A stretch of DNA of 64,000 bases from Pipra filicauda (GCF_003945595.2 NW_024104405.1:293287-357286), one strand, 5' to 3'. Numbered from the stretch's first letter, positions 39,150 through 52,481 are shown. Program-made: numbers and translations. The notes: generated by a model from the sequence alone, not told the origin.

Positions 39150-39301
39150 AGTAAGCCAAGTATTACACTTGTGGGAGGTATCTTGCAGAGCACTCCAAGG
39201 ATCTTTTGTTGGGTCTGGCCTTATTTAATATTTTCATTAATGACCCTGTAAATGGATTACACAGCCCATTAATAAAATTGGCAGATGCTACCCAGTTAAG
39301 G
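39150..39301 (+). mobile_element. Decayed CR1-type LINE reverse-transcriptase fragment
   Basis: Plus-strand translation from 39212 reads GLALFNIFINDPVNGLHSPL and then IKLADATQL. This aligns by eye with the CR1 ORF2 reverse-transcriptase segment of pattern GPVLFNIFINDL..DG...L.KFADDTKL. The catalytic ADD motif is degraded to ADA. Upstream, GGTATCTTGCAGAGC gives a GILQS resembling the conserved GVPQGS in another frame, so at least one frameshift has occurred. It is an old, inactive fragment of the reverse-transcriptase palm. Outer ends are approximate. Confidence 0.7.
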
Positions 39302-40829
39302 GAACTCGTGAAAGGCCAGAGAGGATTAAAAAGAGAGGGGGGAATGACAGAGAGAAGCAGGAAGAGAGGACAGAGAAAGAGCACGAAATTATTTGTGAAG
39401 GTTAAATTTAGGAAAAGGTGGCTGAAAGATTATTCAAAATCCAGATTCTTCAGTTGGGGTTTTATCCAAAAAACCCCAGTAAAAATAAGTTATTAGTCCC
39501 AGGGAGAGCGTGGGGCAGAAGGTTAGAGCCTGAAGTTTGCAGTAAGGGGTGCCAGGGGGGCAGGGACCACAGCAGGAGCCCTGCTCACACACGGAGGTGG
39601 GAAATGGGGGACCTGCACCCTATTGCTGAGCAACTGCCAAAACACCCAGAGAAAACCAAAAAGAGTAAAAATAACCACTCGTGCTGAAAAGGGTAGAAAA
39701 GACCCTTCATTTTGAGGGCAGGATTCATCAGCTGCTGCACACAGGGAGTGCAGAGGAACCCCCATCTCTTTTTGGGTTCTGTCACGTGTCATCAATAGAT
39801 CTGTTATGTAGATAGGATAAATATGATAACCCTGGACCTTGACTATCCACTTTTCCTTCTCAATTCTGCCACGGGCATCTTGTGGAGCATCTGAAAATAA
39901 CACTCCTCAACCATGAGGACTCTGTGAGGTGCCATAAGCACCTCATCAAATGTCTCGATCCCATGACTGTTGTTCACCCCTTGGCTCGTTCTCCAGAGCA
40001 GTGACAAGGTGCTGGTGGGGACCTGCTGCTCCTTCCTGCCGGGCAAACAAGAACCTGGCAGTAAAGCAGCCCAGGAAAGAAGAGAAGACACAATGAAACA
40101 GGGGCAAAGCTAATAATAAGCAGGAAAATCCTCCCCAAAGCTCTGCTGGCCTGAGAAGGTGGAAAGAGTTGAAATTCTCCACTGATATGAGACTTAAAAT
40201 AAGACAGAGGCTCATGGGGAAAAAAAAAAAAAGCTGATTGATCAGTTATAAAGCAGAAATTGGGAAAAAGAGGATGAAGAATATGGCATAATTGGTGTCT
40301 CTGCTTCCCTCACCTTCAGGAGACATTTCAGGATGTAAGATGGATGTACAGCAAGGGCACCAGGGGCTTCCCAAGTGGTTCCACACGTGCCCCAGAACAG
40401 CCCAGACACTGAACAAATGCAGGGGGTGTTCGGAGCCCCTCTGCCAGAACAGGGCTGTGGATTTAAACTGAGCCAGGGACACGACCACAAAGCACCAGAT
40501 GTCCCACTGCTGGGGATCAGGATGGATCCAATGGCACCAGGAAAACTCTCCTGCCACAGAGGGTCTGGTGCATGGTGCACTGCAAGGCTGTGGATTTAAG
40601 TGTGTGCCCTTCTTAGCAGGCTCACATGGACTAAACCCTCGTGCCTTAAGCTTTTACAGGTTATTGGGCACAACTTTTGAGGATCTGTTGTGCCAAGGAC
40701 TGTAGCCTGATTTAAATCTCACTTCTCTAAGTAATGATACCACTACTTCCAAAGGCAACGAAAGGGGAAAAGACCCGACAGTGGACCCAGTTTACCATTG
40801 CACTGCACCTGTTTTACATCACACACAAA

Positions 40830-41105
40830 AAGCTGTACCAGTATAAAAGCTACCTGTTTCAAAGAATATATATATTAATTATTAGAATCTCTATGCTAAG
40901 CCTGACCATTTCATTGAGACACAAACCCCTCAAAATTCGAGTATTTCAGCATTTTTACTTTCAGCACTTGCTATTCAATTATTTGCCTTTTTCTCTTTAC
41001 ACTGGGGTCACCACTACAAAAATCTTAGCCAAACTATGTGAAGCCATGAATATGATTATGGCCTGCTAATGTAAACAGGCAGGAAGGGGTAAAATAGGTT
41101 GGGTT

Positions 41106-41142
<37 letters not shown>

Positions 41143-41640
41143 AGGATCCAGATCCAGTTTATAAACATCCATCTCCAGTAATGAGTCCTCTAGGAAGAAA
41201 TGAAAAATAGCCCAGGCCTGGTAAAGTCAATTAAGTTGCTTTTAAATAAGAGGTTACCCAGAGAGGCCAAGAGTTAACATGTAAAGGCTTATTGCCAGTG
41301 CTGTAAAAAATAAAAGGAGGCTTGAATATTTGAAGACATTTGGTTGCTATTATAAACAAGTGGATCTAATAGTGTGGGTACATTCATAGACTAACTGTAG
41401 AAGTTGGGCATCTTATAAGGACACATTGAAAGGAAAAACTGCAAGGTTCCCTGGCTAAATAATTCCAAATGGGTCATTATAAAACCACTGATACAACACG
41501 TGTGGTTGGGACACAGGGCATTTATAAGGAAAGCTTTTCAAACCGACCAATAATGAGCAGCTAACAACAAGAGCCCAGCCAAAGGTGTGTGTAATCTGCA
41601 GAGAACACATGGCAAAGCTTTACGGTGCAAATTCCTAGAA
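40830..41640. promoter_or_regulatory. Candidate cis-regulatory block, complex AT-rich
   Basis: About 800 bases of AT-rich, non-repetitive sequence interrupted only by the (GT)n-(GA)n tract. It includes CAATTAAG, ACAAGTGGATC (NKX2-like), ACACGTGTGG (E-box CACGTG at about 41498-41503), AATTATTAGAATC and CAAAGGTGTGTGTAATC. The last holds a T-box half-site-like GGTGTG. Regions like this between TBX5 and TBX3 often act as enhancers. No conservation data are available. Confidence 0.3.
41105..41142. repeat. (GT)n-(GA)n compound microsatellite
   Basis: About 11 GT units run directly into about 8 GA units. Confidence 0.95.
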
Positions 41641-44600
41641 TGACCTGCAGAGCAGATGGCCCTGACACCACTTCAAGCAGTTTGGAAAAATCAGCTGAGG
41701 TTTATCAGATTCTTGAGGCTCAGAATTGCAAAAGTGAGCTTAGTGACAGCACCTTCCAGGGAGAAAAAAGGGCTGTATTTAAAGGGATGAGAAAGACATT
41801 AAAGAAAAGACAAAAGGAGAACAAAGATGGTCCTCTTTTTCTGCTGGAAAGCCCAAATTTTTCACCTTGGAGCAAAATCTCAATTTCTGGGGGAGGGGTG
41901 GGGGGTTTCAAGGAGATTACAGCAGGCTGCTGAAAAAATCTGAGCACAGACCTGTAATTCTTGCAAAGACAGATAACTTGGAGGTGGAGAGGCATCATAG
42001 CCAGGCACCAAAGTCACCTCAGAGAGGCCACTGCTGAGCCACCCACCCTCTCCCACACAGGGGAGCTTCCCTGATGCCACAGGTTGTCAGCTCTTCCCAT
42101 GGGAAGCACAAAATCCCTTCCCAATGGCAGACTCAGGATATTCAGCAGGAGTTTTGACCACCACAGACCCTTCCTGTCACAGCCTGACAAGCAGCTCAGA
42201 GTTGGCCACTGACCCAAACTATTCGTCCCCCCACGTCACATATTTAAATATCTGAGCCTCTTCACACCCCCGTCTTTATACCATAAAAATAGGGACAGTG
42301 GACGGGAAAGTGATGGCCAAGAAAACACGAGGGACCAAGTTTTATGATCCTAAAGAGGCAGAGCGACCCCCCCCCCCCCCCCCCCCCCCCAGCGAGGGAG
42401 TTTTCAGAAGTATCAACACAAACTTGAATTAAACGTGAAGTTGCTCCTGACCACCCAACAGCAGCACGTCGGGTCTAACGTGGGCAGAGGCAGAGGTGAG
42501 GCTCAAATGCGAATTCCCAGGAGACACAGCATCCCCACACGGGACGCAGAGGGGAATCTGGGAACCGGGATTCCCGTTTCGAAATGAAACGTCGAACGGC
42601 GGATTCCTCGCGCGCGGAGCAACGAGTTTCTGCCCCTGCCCTGGGGCACAGCCCTTCTTCCCTGCGGGCTCAGCCAGCAGCAGGACAGTGGGACCACGTG
42701 CCCTGCCTTTCCCGAGCCTCCCGCCTGCCTCCCTCACACCCCCTGTCAGCTGCAGGGGAACGGGAGATCAGCAAACACCGGGTCAAGCGAATTAACGTCA
42801 CCAGAAAGGAAGCGGGGTCAGAGCTAAGCGGCGTTTCCCTGCAGAGACCGCAGGCTGAGAGCGTGGACGGCGACAATTAACTCAGCGGCTTGATGAGGAG
42901 ACTGCCCCTTCAGTCCCCTTCTCCTTCGGAGGGAGGGGAAGGGAAGTGTGGTCGCCAGAAATCATTTCTAACAGACAACACCCACCTAAAGGACCATCCA
43001 GCCTCACCCCTCCTGGGAATCCCAAAGTAAAGGTGGCTCCCACCCTGTGGAGCACAGGGATGGCAGAGGAGGAGGCAGGAGTGCAAATCTGCCTCTGTTT
43101 GTTTAAGCCCCCAGTAAATTAATGCTGCAAACCTGCCAGGCTGACCCTGTGGTTTCAGGGAGATTTTTTCTGGCTTTTTGGTGTGGGGTATTATACACAC
43201 AGGTTTCCTTTCTAGCCCTTCATAAACATTTCTGACCAGCTACTCAGGAGGAACGGGGTGGGGGGAACATTCCCAAATCCCAGTGTGAAAACCCCGTGGC
43301 CTCCCCTCTCATGTAAACACTGCTCTTGTCACAAGAGTCCCACACCTGGTTCCCAGGGCAGGGGACAACCTCTCCCCGCCATGGTACCTGCTTGTTGTGG
43401 GGTCACCTGCCAGTCAGCAGCAGAGAGGGTCAGGCTGGGTGTCAGCAGGTCTGTACCACACCAGGGAAGCCCTGGGATTATTTATTAACTTGTCCCAGTG
43501 GTATGAAAAGGGAGCAGGAAGAGCCTGGAGACACTGGGGAGAAAGGAAGGAGAAGCAGAGTCCACGGGGTGAAGAGTCATTTCTAGGGAGATGCCAACAA
43601 AGGGTGCCCACAAGATTCCTCAAACCTGGGTCCTGAAATTGTGCAGAACCCCACTCCTACCCTCTGGAGACCCCAGAGGCAGAGCACAGAGCAGGAATGG
43701 TTTGGGAAGTCTTCCCCCATCCTCACCAGCCATGAGCAGGGTGATCATTCAGGGTGATGAGCTCCACCCTGAAGCAAAATCGCAGAATCAGGAACTAAAT
43801 AAAACCTTCTTGGTTGTATTTGTGGGTGAAAGGCCCTCTCTTTTACAGATGTGTTTAGTGTCACAGCATCCAGTGGTACAGGTTGTAAGACCTGGGGTCA
43901 TCCCCAAGGGCTCCAGCTTGGTGTGATCTTCTGTAGAACAAGTGCTCAGCCTGTTTCCCCAAGGAAAGGACACGAGCCCTGCCTGCAGGTACCTGCCTCC
44001 ATCAATTATTTGTCTCTCCTGTCTCATCACAGTTGTTGGGTGTTTGGTCCCACTTCCACCACCCTGTTGTCACTCCTATAGAAACAAAATTCTATGCAAC
44101 ACAGAAGAGGAAAAAATCAGTACCCTCACTGAGAGAGCCACGGACTTCAGCCACACTCCTGCACAGAGAATCCACAAACCAGAGCACTTTTAGAAAGCTG
44201 CACACAGCAATGACTTCTCTGGACTAGACACCAGAAAATCCCTCTCTGAGAATATGTTTGGCGATCAAGTTTCTTTCAAGTTTCACTACTCATTTGTCCT
44301 TTCCAAACACGCTTTTAAGATCTACTGTGGCAGAGGAGGTCACTAAGGAGAGGGGGCTCTCACCGTGGGAGGGCTGGTCCACCACTGCCCATGCTGGCAG
44401 GAGTCAGGGGAGAACCACAAGACAAGCTGTTCTCCAGGAGAGAGGAATAACACCTTAAAGAGCATGACTACGGTAACTGGGAGAGCCAGAGTGGCACTGG
44501 GAGCTGGCACCTCACCAGCGGGGCAGGAACTGCTGGCAAAGGGTGGGAAGAAGGTGCAGAAACATCGACAACAAGTGCAGTGCAGAGGGCTGACACACAG

Positions 44601-45220
44601 AATGCAGCAGGTGCCTTGGCAACCCTGCAAAGAGCTGTGCTCTGCACCAGAGCCCTGGGGAGCCAGGCTGCAGCCAGCAGCAAGCCAAGGCCAGCTCCTT
44701 GCCAGCTCCTTCTCCTCCCCTTTCCCATGGCACAAGCAAGCCAGCCCTCAGCCTCTCTGGTGTGGCTGGCAAGTTCATTTGTCCTGCAGCACTGAAAAGC
44801 CTCACTCTGGCTGTGCTGATCCCAGGTAATATCTGAAACACCATAAAACTCGTTCCATACACCTCATCCCTTCTTCCACACACACAGCATCTCTCCTAAA
44901 TCCCCCTTGTAAAATACAAGGGCAGGAAAGAGAAGAGAGAGATGTGTGATTGAGTTACAGTTTGGCTGCTGGGTAGGGCTAAGTCAGGTCTCACAGCTGG
45001 AAGGAACTCGATGGTCTCATAAATTCTGGGATTCTCAAGGACAGCAACTCTCTGCTTGATTTCACTCAAACCTCATGGCTGGGACACTCCTCAGAGGGAA
45101 GGACCAGCAGCTGATCTGTGCCTGTATGAGCATCATCCCTGCACTACTTCTTGTTTTCATGCCAAGGTGGTGCACAGGGATACAGACTGCTCAGCTTAGG
45201 GAACAGAACAACGGGCTGGC
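41641..45220. other. CpG-poor intergenic DNA
   Basis: No gene was recognised. It contains a C24 homopolymer (42367-42390), a small CpG-richer patch at 42490-42720, and otherwise balanced sequence. Open frames are short and carry no known domain. Confidence 0.55.
42367..42390. repeat. Poly(C)24 tract
   Basis: Twenty-four uninterrupted C on the plus strand. Confidence 0.95.
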
Positions 45221-45229
45221 TCTCAAAAC

Positions 45230-45310
45230 CCCCATCCTGGTCCTTCACTTTCCTGAGCTTTGTTTTCCCCATCTGCAAAAGGAACACCACGGCTCTTCTG
45301 ACAAGGAAAA
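45230..45310 (+). mobile_element. Possible MIR-like SINE relic
   Basis: The stretch CACTTTCCTGAGCTTTGTTT followed by TCCCCATCTGCAAAAGGAA resembles the MIR 3' core (CTCAGTTTCCTCATCTGTAA, then AATGGG) by eye. MIR copies in birds are ancient and few. The identification is tentative. Confidence 0.35.
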
Positions 45311-48300
45311 AAAACCTCTTGTATCAGCCAGGAGACAAAATCCACTTAGTATCACATCAAAAAAGGAAAAGTGCCCCTAGAGGGAGATCAGTCAGCACGG
45401 GGTTGTCCCTCCGCTCCAGCTTCGATTAGATCCTCCCCCGTGGAATAAACAACTTTCACCTTGCCGTGACCCCAGGGAGTCCTACAGCCCTCCTACACAG
45501 CAAAGCCTCCAGCATCCCCACGTGGAGCTGGAGGAGCCTGGAGCCCCCCACTCGCAAGGGATGAGCCACACCAAGCCCAGTGGGGAGCTGTGACTGTGGG
45601 ACACCTCAGCTGTGGGACACCTCAACTGCTGCCTTCAGCTGCAACCAGGCAGCTCAGCACGTGGGGGGAAAAAAAAGGCAGAATTTTATTGTGCTTTGCC
45701 TATAGGTAAGTGAAATAATTGTGCTTCTTTGGGATTAAACACACATTAAATGCATGACATCCTGTGCTTCGTGGCTGAGCTATGTGTACTCGCTCTGCCC
45801 ATATATTACTCCTGTGCTGCTTGTCAGGCATCTCCCCCCCAAGCTGAGGGGGAGGGATTCATCTGAGCCTCCAATTAAAGCCCAGCTCTCGTTAAAGGCA
45901 CCATTGTAGGCAAAGGGGAAAAAAAAAAAAAAAAAGAAGAAGAAAAAGATAATTCTGTCAGCACAGATGTCTCCTACGCTGAGGGGTTTGCAAAGAAATA
46001 AAACCTGAGCCGCTATTAGACCATTTGCAAAGTTATAGACTGTAAATAAACAGAGCAGAGCAGTTCCCTCACCTAGGAGATACCACAAGTCAGTGGACAG
46101 CACTGACAAGCCCGAGTCTTGCTGTAACTGGCTTATCTTTCTAATCCTCTGGATTATTAATAGTAGTAGGGCTGTGATAGAGTCCAGAGGCCACACCGTG
46201 ACAGACACCACCGTGTGAAGCATCCCACAAACACACAGGGAGAGGCCAACCCTGCCTCTCCAGAGTTCCTGAGGCAGAAGGATGGGACAAGGCAGGCACA
46301 GGAGGATTAGGAGAGGTGCCCAAGACCACAGGGCATACCAGTAGCACGGGAGAAAACAAATCTGCTTCCTCCCAAACTCTGTGTCTCTCCCACAGAGTTC
46401 AGAGCAGGATTCCCACTGATCTTCCCCTCCATTTCCTCTCCACAGTAGCTTGGCAACAAAAAAACCTCTGGCAGTCACCTCTCCTGTCTTGATCATACTA
46501 AAGCCACTCCAAGGCAGAGAAAAGATCAGGACCATGAAAGATCCAGCCAGTACCTGATCTGACACAAAATCCAGCTCCTTTACCATATTTTAATGGGGTT
46601 AATCTGCCATCAGCTCAGCTGGGTGATCCTGTTCACCCTCCAGCCAGAACCTTCTAGGTCTGATGCAAGGGACACATGAGCAGCTGTGGAGGTGAGGAAA
46701 GGCAGGGATCAGCCCATCCCTTCCCACAGCAGCTGGCTGGCACTGGAACTGAGCTGGGACATCAACCCAGGCACAAAGATAATGAGAAAAAGCAACAAAC
46801 CAGGTTTCATTCCACTGTTGCTACTCACAGTGTGGAATGGGAGTCACTGCTCCACCCTGGTGTTTTCTGATTTCCCTGCTCCCAAAACACCTAAAGCTGG
46901 TGATGATTTGCACAGTGGGATGCAGGGAGGCAGCCATGAGGAGCAGCAGCACCACACAGCATCTGCTGTGAGACCTGTTACCTGGATTGCTGCAAGACAG
47001 TGCAAACACAACGGGGGACAATCATTGCCCCGTGTCGGGGTTCAGCCTGTCTGAGAGGCTGGTCCCATGGAGTGATCACAGCATCTCATGGCTGAGCCTG
47101 AAGACAAGAAGGAAATGGGTTAGGAAGGACAAGATGCCCTTTAGGATAGGATTTCTAGTTCTTTCATTTAGGATGGATGTCCAAAAGGAGAGCCTCAAGC
47201 TCGACAGGAGCTCATGGCATTGCCAAACTCGCTGTCCCCGCCTGTCTCCTCCCACCTCTCAGTCCCTCTCACTGCTTTGGAGGGAATCCTCCTGCTCCAA
47301 GCTCTGTCCATACCTCTAGAACAACCCAAGCTTGAATGAATAGGACAACTCCTCCTGCACATGGATTTCCTAAGCCTCCCCCAGGCTGATTGCTGCTGTG
47401 ACACCACACACTCTGAACACTCTGCCTCCATAGAGGTCATGGCTCAATCACTCTCTTCCTGCATCCTCCTTCCCAAAGCCGAGCCCCTGCTCCCAATCTG
47501 CTGTCCCTGAGAGCATTCCCTTTGCCTCTTGCTCATTTAGCTTGGCTCCTGCCTGCATGCCCACAAAGCCTTGACTTTCCTGCTGGCTCAGGACTGCTCC
47601 AGCAGTTTCCTCCAGAGGCAAATGGGTGCATTCAACAGAGCAATAAAATCCGAGCAGCTTTCTGGGCACAGGGCCTAATCCAACTCCCAGTGAGGAGCAG
47701 GAGGAGGATTATTCTGTTCGAGGAAGGGAGGGCTGGGGGAAAAGACAGGAGCAGGGGCTGGGCTGAAGGGATGGGACAGTGACACTGCCATCCTGGTGGA
47801 CCTCTTCAGAGGTCACCACTAGAAAGGCAGCAAGTGGTAAATGCCTTTTCCCTGGCATGGACGCCCCCTCGTTCCCATTCACGTTTTCTCAGTGCTACCT
47901 TGTGCTTCTTAAGCAAGCCATAAATTCAGTCATATGGGTTTTCTCTGTCCTCCTTTTTTTTTTTTTTTTGACATCCATTTAATGACTTTTCTCTTTAATA
48001 TATGGCAGGCATTTTCCTTCTAAAATACCTGAGGTTTAGGACAGGTAGTAAATGGAGACCTCTCACAGAACCACTGGCCCAGAACCCAGTCTTATTGGCA
48101 CTTAGAAAAGGAGATCCATTTTTCCCTCTCTGCTCTTCAATTAGCTGTAATGTTTGCCTTTAAAACATAAAATTAGAAGCCTTTTTGGAGGCACAAAGCA
48201 ATATTATACTGCAAAACACATTTTTATTCTCCCCTCCCTGCTACCAGTTTAGCACAGCAGATATATTAGACAGCCGGTTTCTAGGCACTGCTCTCCTCTG

Positions 48301-51300
48301 AAGATTTAGGGTCCAGCTTTCAGTTCCTGTGAAAATAATGACCTCCCTTGCTCTTTGTAGCTCTGTGCTTGATCCTACTCATATTAGCAGGACCTTTCAG
48401 GTCGAGTACTACAGGATTTAGTGCTGGAAAGCAGAGGCACTGAGCAGACAAACATCTCAAAGTCCATCCGACTGAGCCATTCATGGAATATGTAGGTCAC
48501 AAGTTCCTGTTCAGGACTGTCAAGTCCTCTCACATATCCGAGAGCTGCTTTCTTAAGGAAAAGCTTAACACAGTCCCTCTCACCCATCCAGATGTCTTTT
48601 CACTGAGGAATCAAACAGCAGGGATGGGGAAAACAGGGAGCGAGTCACTGGTGGGACATTGGGATTGAGACCCAAAGGATCCAGCCTTGAACCAGGCTGT
48701 GCTGAGCACAAGACTGGGTCTAATGCCAGCCCCCCTCAGCCCTGACTCCTGCCCAGAGCAGAGACAGCCTCACCAGGACAAAGTCCTGGCACAGGAGCCA
48801 CATCCAAAACATCAGAGTGCTACACACAGCTCCTGAATCACAGGCTGGCTACTCTGGGTTGAAAAGACCAGAGCAGAGCTTTAGGCTTCTGCTGAGCCCA
48901 AGCCCACAAAACCCTTCCCACACTGGTCCCCTCCTTTTTTACCCCCTGTCCAAAGAGCTTTGAACCCATCCCTACTCCAGGTAGGCAGCTTAAACTCAGC
49001 CTAGAGCAGCTGATGCTTTTGGCTCTGGAGGTCTCTGCTTTGATTACCCCGTGGCTCTACAGCCCAGCCACGGCCACCCAGACTTTTGTAAATCTTTAGT
49101 CGTGTGGTATTACAAAGGTGAAGCCAATCCAACTCAGAGGAACAACTCAACCGGTTGTACTGAGTGGGAATATCCAGCTGGTCCATGCCATTCTCTTCCT
49201 GGCATTGGCCTTGCTGTCACAAATTCATAAATAAACACATTCTAAGACAAAAAGCAGTTAACGTTCAGATTTTCTTAAAGTGGTTCAAATCACCCACAGC
49301 ACAAGAGAGTCAAAAACGTCCCAGGATGGCAGCTATTGATCTCAAGAGGCAGTGAATTGTGCTCCATATTGGATCAAAGGGGAGTACAAAGCAGAGAAGA
49401 GCCACTTTCTCCACCACACATCGATGATTTTCCAGATGTCTTTTATGGGAAATAATGGCACTCAGCACTGTTAACAAAAAGCAGCCAAATCACAGGAAAG
49501 GGAGTCTTGACTCTTTTATCTCACTGGTGTTACTCATCCATCTCTAGAGCTAACTGATAGCAGAATGATTGATTCAGAAATTACAGGAAAAAGGGAAAAA
49601 GTCAATGAAACCACTAAGACATATTAGCAGATGTACCTGCCCCAATAATTCTGTCTGTGCCCTCAGTTCCCGTTCACCTTCCTTATCTTCTGGGACACGG
49701 GACACATGTTTGGTGACATAAAATGGAGAGCAGGATTGACAGGTCAGCAGAGCTTCAGCTGTTGGACCAGGACCCCAGCATTTCTAAAAACCCACCAAAA
49801 TCTAGAAATACCCATGGAAAAAGACGACACGTTGCCTTAATGCACACCAGCTTCAGGTAACCAAAAAAATTCCTCTTTCCCTTCCCAAAAGAATTTCCTA
49901 GGGGAACACAAAGAAGCTGATTTTCTTTAGTTTTTCTTCGTTTTTACTACAAACTTCGTTTGCCCCCTGAGTGCCTGAAGTGGCAGGAGGGGACACTTCT
50001 GGCAGACAAAGCACCAAGCCAAAATACAGAAAAAACCTGGGGGTGTTCAGAACGGCCGAGCCTGAGATTTGCAACAACGTGAGCCTTAAAAATATGCAGC
50101 CAAGACCTCTCGGGGTCCTTCACCACTTGGCAGCCGGTTGGTCTCTCCCTCCAGCACCTGAACATTTATTCCCAGGTAGCGGGAGGTGTTTTGTGGTGTG
50201 GATGCTCCAGGAACACTTCTGGGGCTCGTTACGGGACTGCCTGGGAATGCCGGGCTGAGCGGCCAAGGTGGTTCCTCTCAGACCATCTCCACATCTAACA
50301 CAAAGCAGGTGGGTTGTCCCGCCCCTCCCGAACCTTTTGAAGTCCACCAAGTGCTTCAAGTCCCTCGCTTCGCTGAATACAGAAGTACTTCTCCTTGCTC
50401 CTCCAGGTCTTCCCTGAGAGGAAATGATAAAGGCAGCTGAACTCAGGAGCCAGTCCAAGTGCCTGAAGTCACATGCGGGCAGCGAGAGAAAAGGGACTCG
50501 ATTTTAGGGGCGATGAACCAGAGCTGTCTTCCTTGTCTTCACCCAGATTTGCGAGGGTTCAGCACTTCTGAGAATGGCTCCGGTTCTATTTAGGCGCCTA
50601 AAACTGGCTGGAGAGGCATAAATTTAGGTTTGCCCCTCCAAAGCCTCAGTGCAGGGCTTGACATTCAAGAGCTCATTGAAAAAAACATGGGATTTTTTTT
50701 GTGTGTGTGAACACTGTTCATTGACGTGTCTGAGGAGCAAGAAGTTTTCCACTCCGAGTTGTTTCAAAACTATGCATTTTCACCAAAACCATTCACCCAA
50801 ACCAAAACAAAACAAGCGGACTGTTTTCTGTCAAAGTTTCAAAAACGCCAACCCGCTTTGCGAGACCCGGCTTAAGAATCCCTCAATTAATGAAAACGTT
50901 AAATCGGAGGGAAAAGAAAAATCTTCAGGAAAACCGAAGAGAAGTTTAAAAACAACTCCTTCAGGAAAGAGAATTTTAATTAAAAATAATATCCCAGTGG
51001 ATAATTTATGTTTCTGTGTAAGGATTTAAATTGCAGAAGCAGCAAAGTGGATTTTTTTTTTTTTTAACGCCATCAACATCCGAGAGTGGAAAACACCAGA
51101 TTTCAAATTCATGTATTCTATATTTGAACATCTTGTTTCTATTTAATAGAATAGGCCTTCTTTCTCGGGATTTTTCTCTTTTCCTTTTTTATTTTTTTCC
51201 CCCCGTCCCTTTTTTTTTCCAGAAAAAAACAAAAACCCCCTAACCCATATAATTCATCCTAATATGTTACAAATGGCACACTAAAAGAGCATGCCCGGAA

Positions 51301-51480
51301 AATATTAATAACTGAATTCAAATGAGTTTTTCCTAAGAGTCTAGAATAGAGGGGGGAAAATTTCCTAATGTATTTGTGAGGGGAAAACGGGGAGAAAAAA
51401 AAAATAATAATCGAGACAGAGACATTTTTCCAGGCACTCTGAGAAGAAAACTGTGTGCTGTGTGGAGTCTCTCCGAGCAT
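45311..51480. other. CpG-poor intergenic DNA
   Basis: No gene was recognised. It holds a 268-codon minus-strand open frame (46586-45780) without domain similarity, A/T runs (45920-45935, 47955-47970), and TBX-locus-typical complex AT patches such as 48000-48250 and 50700-51010. Nothing more can be supported. Confidence 0.5.
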
Positions 51481-51489
51481 GACAGAAAA

Positions 51490-52110
51490 GGGATTAAAGC
51501 AGGTGACACTTTGAACTTAGCTTAGATAAGTGACCCTCAAAATCAACAGTCCAAAAGTTTAGTACACAGATTCCCTGGACACGTCTAGTCGGGTCTTCGT
51601 CAAAACCTTCCCGACTTCAGTAAGTCAAATGAAAATAAAGAAGACAGGTTGCTCGGGTTATCTTCTAATATTGTTTTAGCCACTTATTAGCACTAATGGA
51701 CAATTAGTGGCCGGCGCAGATATTTTCTGTAACGCGAAGCAGAGGGGATAATTCTTTGTTTGCTTCTGTGTGCGGGAAAACCTCATCTGCGGTTGAATGT
51801 ATAAAAATAGCAGCCAGCAAAGAAGTGTGAAAGACACCAGTTAAACAGTCCAATTTCTAAAGAAGAATATAGTTGAAAACAGATCCTTCTACAGAGTTAA
51901 GAAATCCTCCTGATGCACTCGAAGCATAAGGAAGTCTGCACTTTATAAACAACCAAATATATGCTCAGGATAAAAGGCGAGGCTTTTTGAACTCCTAGCT
52001 GGCGTGTTAGGAAGACCTTTAATGACATTAGCAGTTCTTCAAAAACCAGAAAGGCCACATTATTTCTGATCCTATATGGTCACCACATGTAGCTTTATAA
52101 AGAGGGGAGG
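51490..52110. promoter_or_regulatory. Candidate cis-regulatory block, long and motif-dense
   Basis: About 600 bases of complex AT-rich DNA without simple repeats. It contains TTAGCACTAATGGACAATTAG (paired homeodomain cores at about 51690-51707), GGGTTATCTTC (GATA core on minus), GTATAAAAATAGCAG (one mismatch to the MEF2 consensus, about 51799-51810), a CACTTTATAAAC and a GCTTTATAAAG AT box. It directly borders the third CpG-rich domain. The uniform complexity suggests constraint. Conservation must be tested elsewhere. Confidence 0.35.
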
Positions 52111-52448
52111 GGTGGGGGGGGGGGAGGAAAAAAAAAAAATCCTCTCTTCGTGCCAATAAATAACTTGCCAGAAGAGAAAAATATTTACCGCTGCTTTTGG
52201 AAATTCTTTACGCGCGCAGTAAAATCCTCCTCTGAGAAAACGAGCCCGTAAAGAAACCCAAAGGCGTTTCCTCCGAGCACTGCCGGCGGTGCGGGGCCGC
52301 TCCCGCGCCCCTCCGCGGGGCTCCGCGCCCGCGCCCCGCTCCGCAGCCCTTTCGTCCCCTCGTTAACACCTCGGGCTCGGTGCGGGTCCCAGCGCTCCGC
52401 AGGGAGTCGGGATGCGCGCAGAGGAGCGGACGCAGCGGATATTATGGA

Positions 52449-52450
52449 AA

Positions 52451-52481
<31 letters not shown>

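Larger units (their letters stand above)
37791..40820. other. CpG-poor intergenic DNA with CR1 relic
   Basis: Apart from the CR1 reverse-transcriptase fragment and an (AAT)n tract (39081-39110), no gene or repeat was recognised. The 38000-38360 part is complex and includes CACACCTGG and TTGATCTTAATTAAC. It could be regulatory but has no strong motif cluster. Confidence 0.5.

Noticed and set aside
44985..45040. Second CR1 3' end (CAGCTGGAAGGAACTCGATGG)
   Set aside because: Only about 20 bases resemble the CR1 end, and the neighbouring hallmark sequence is missing.
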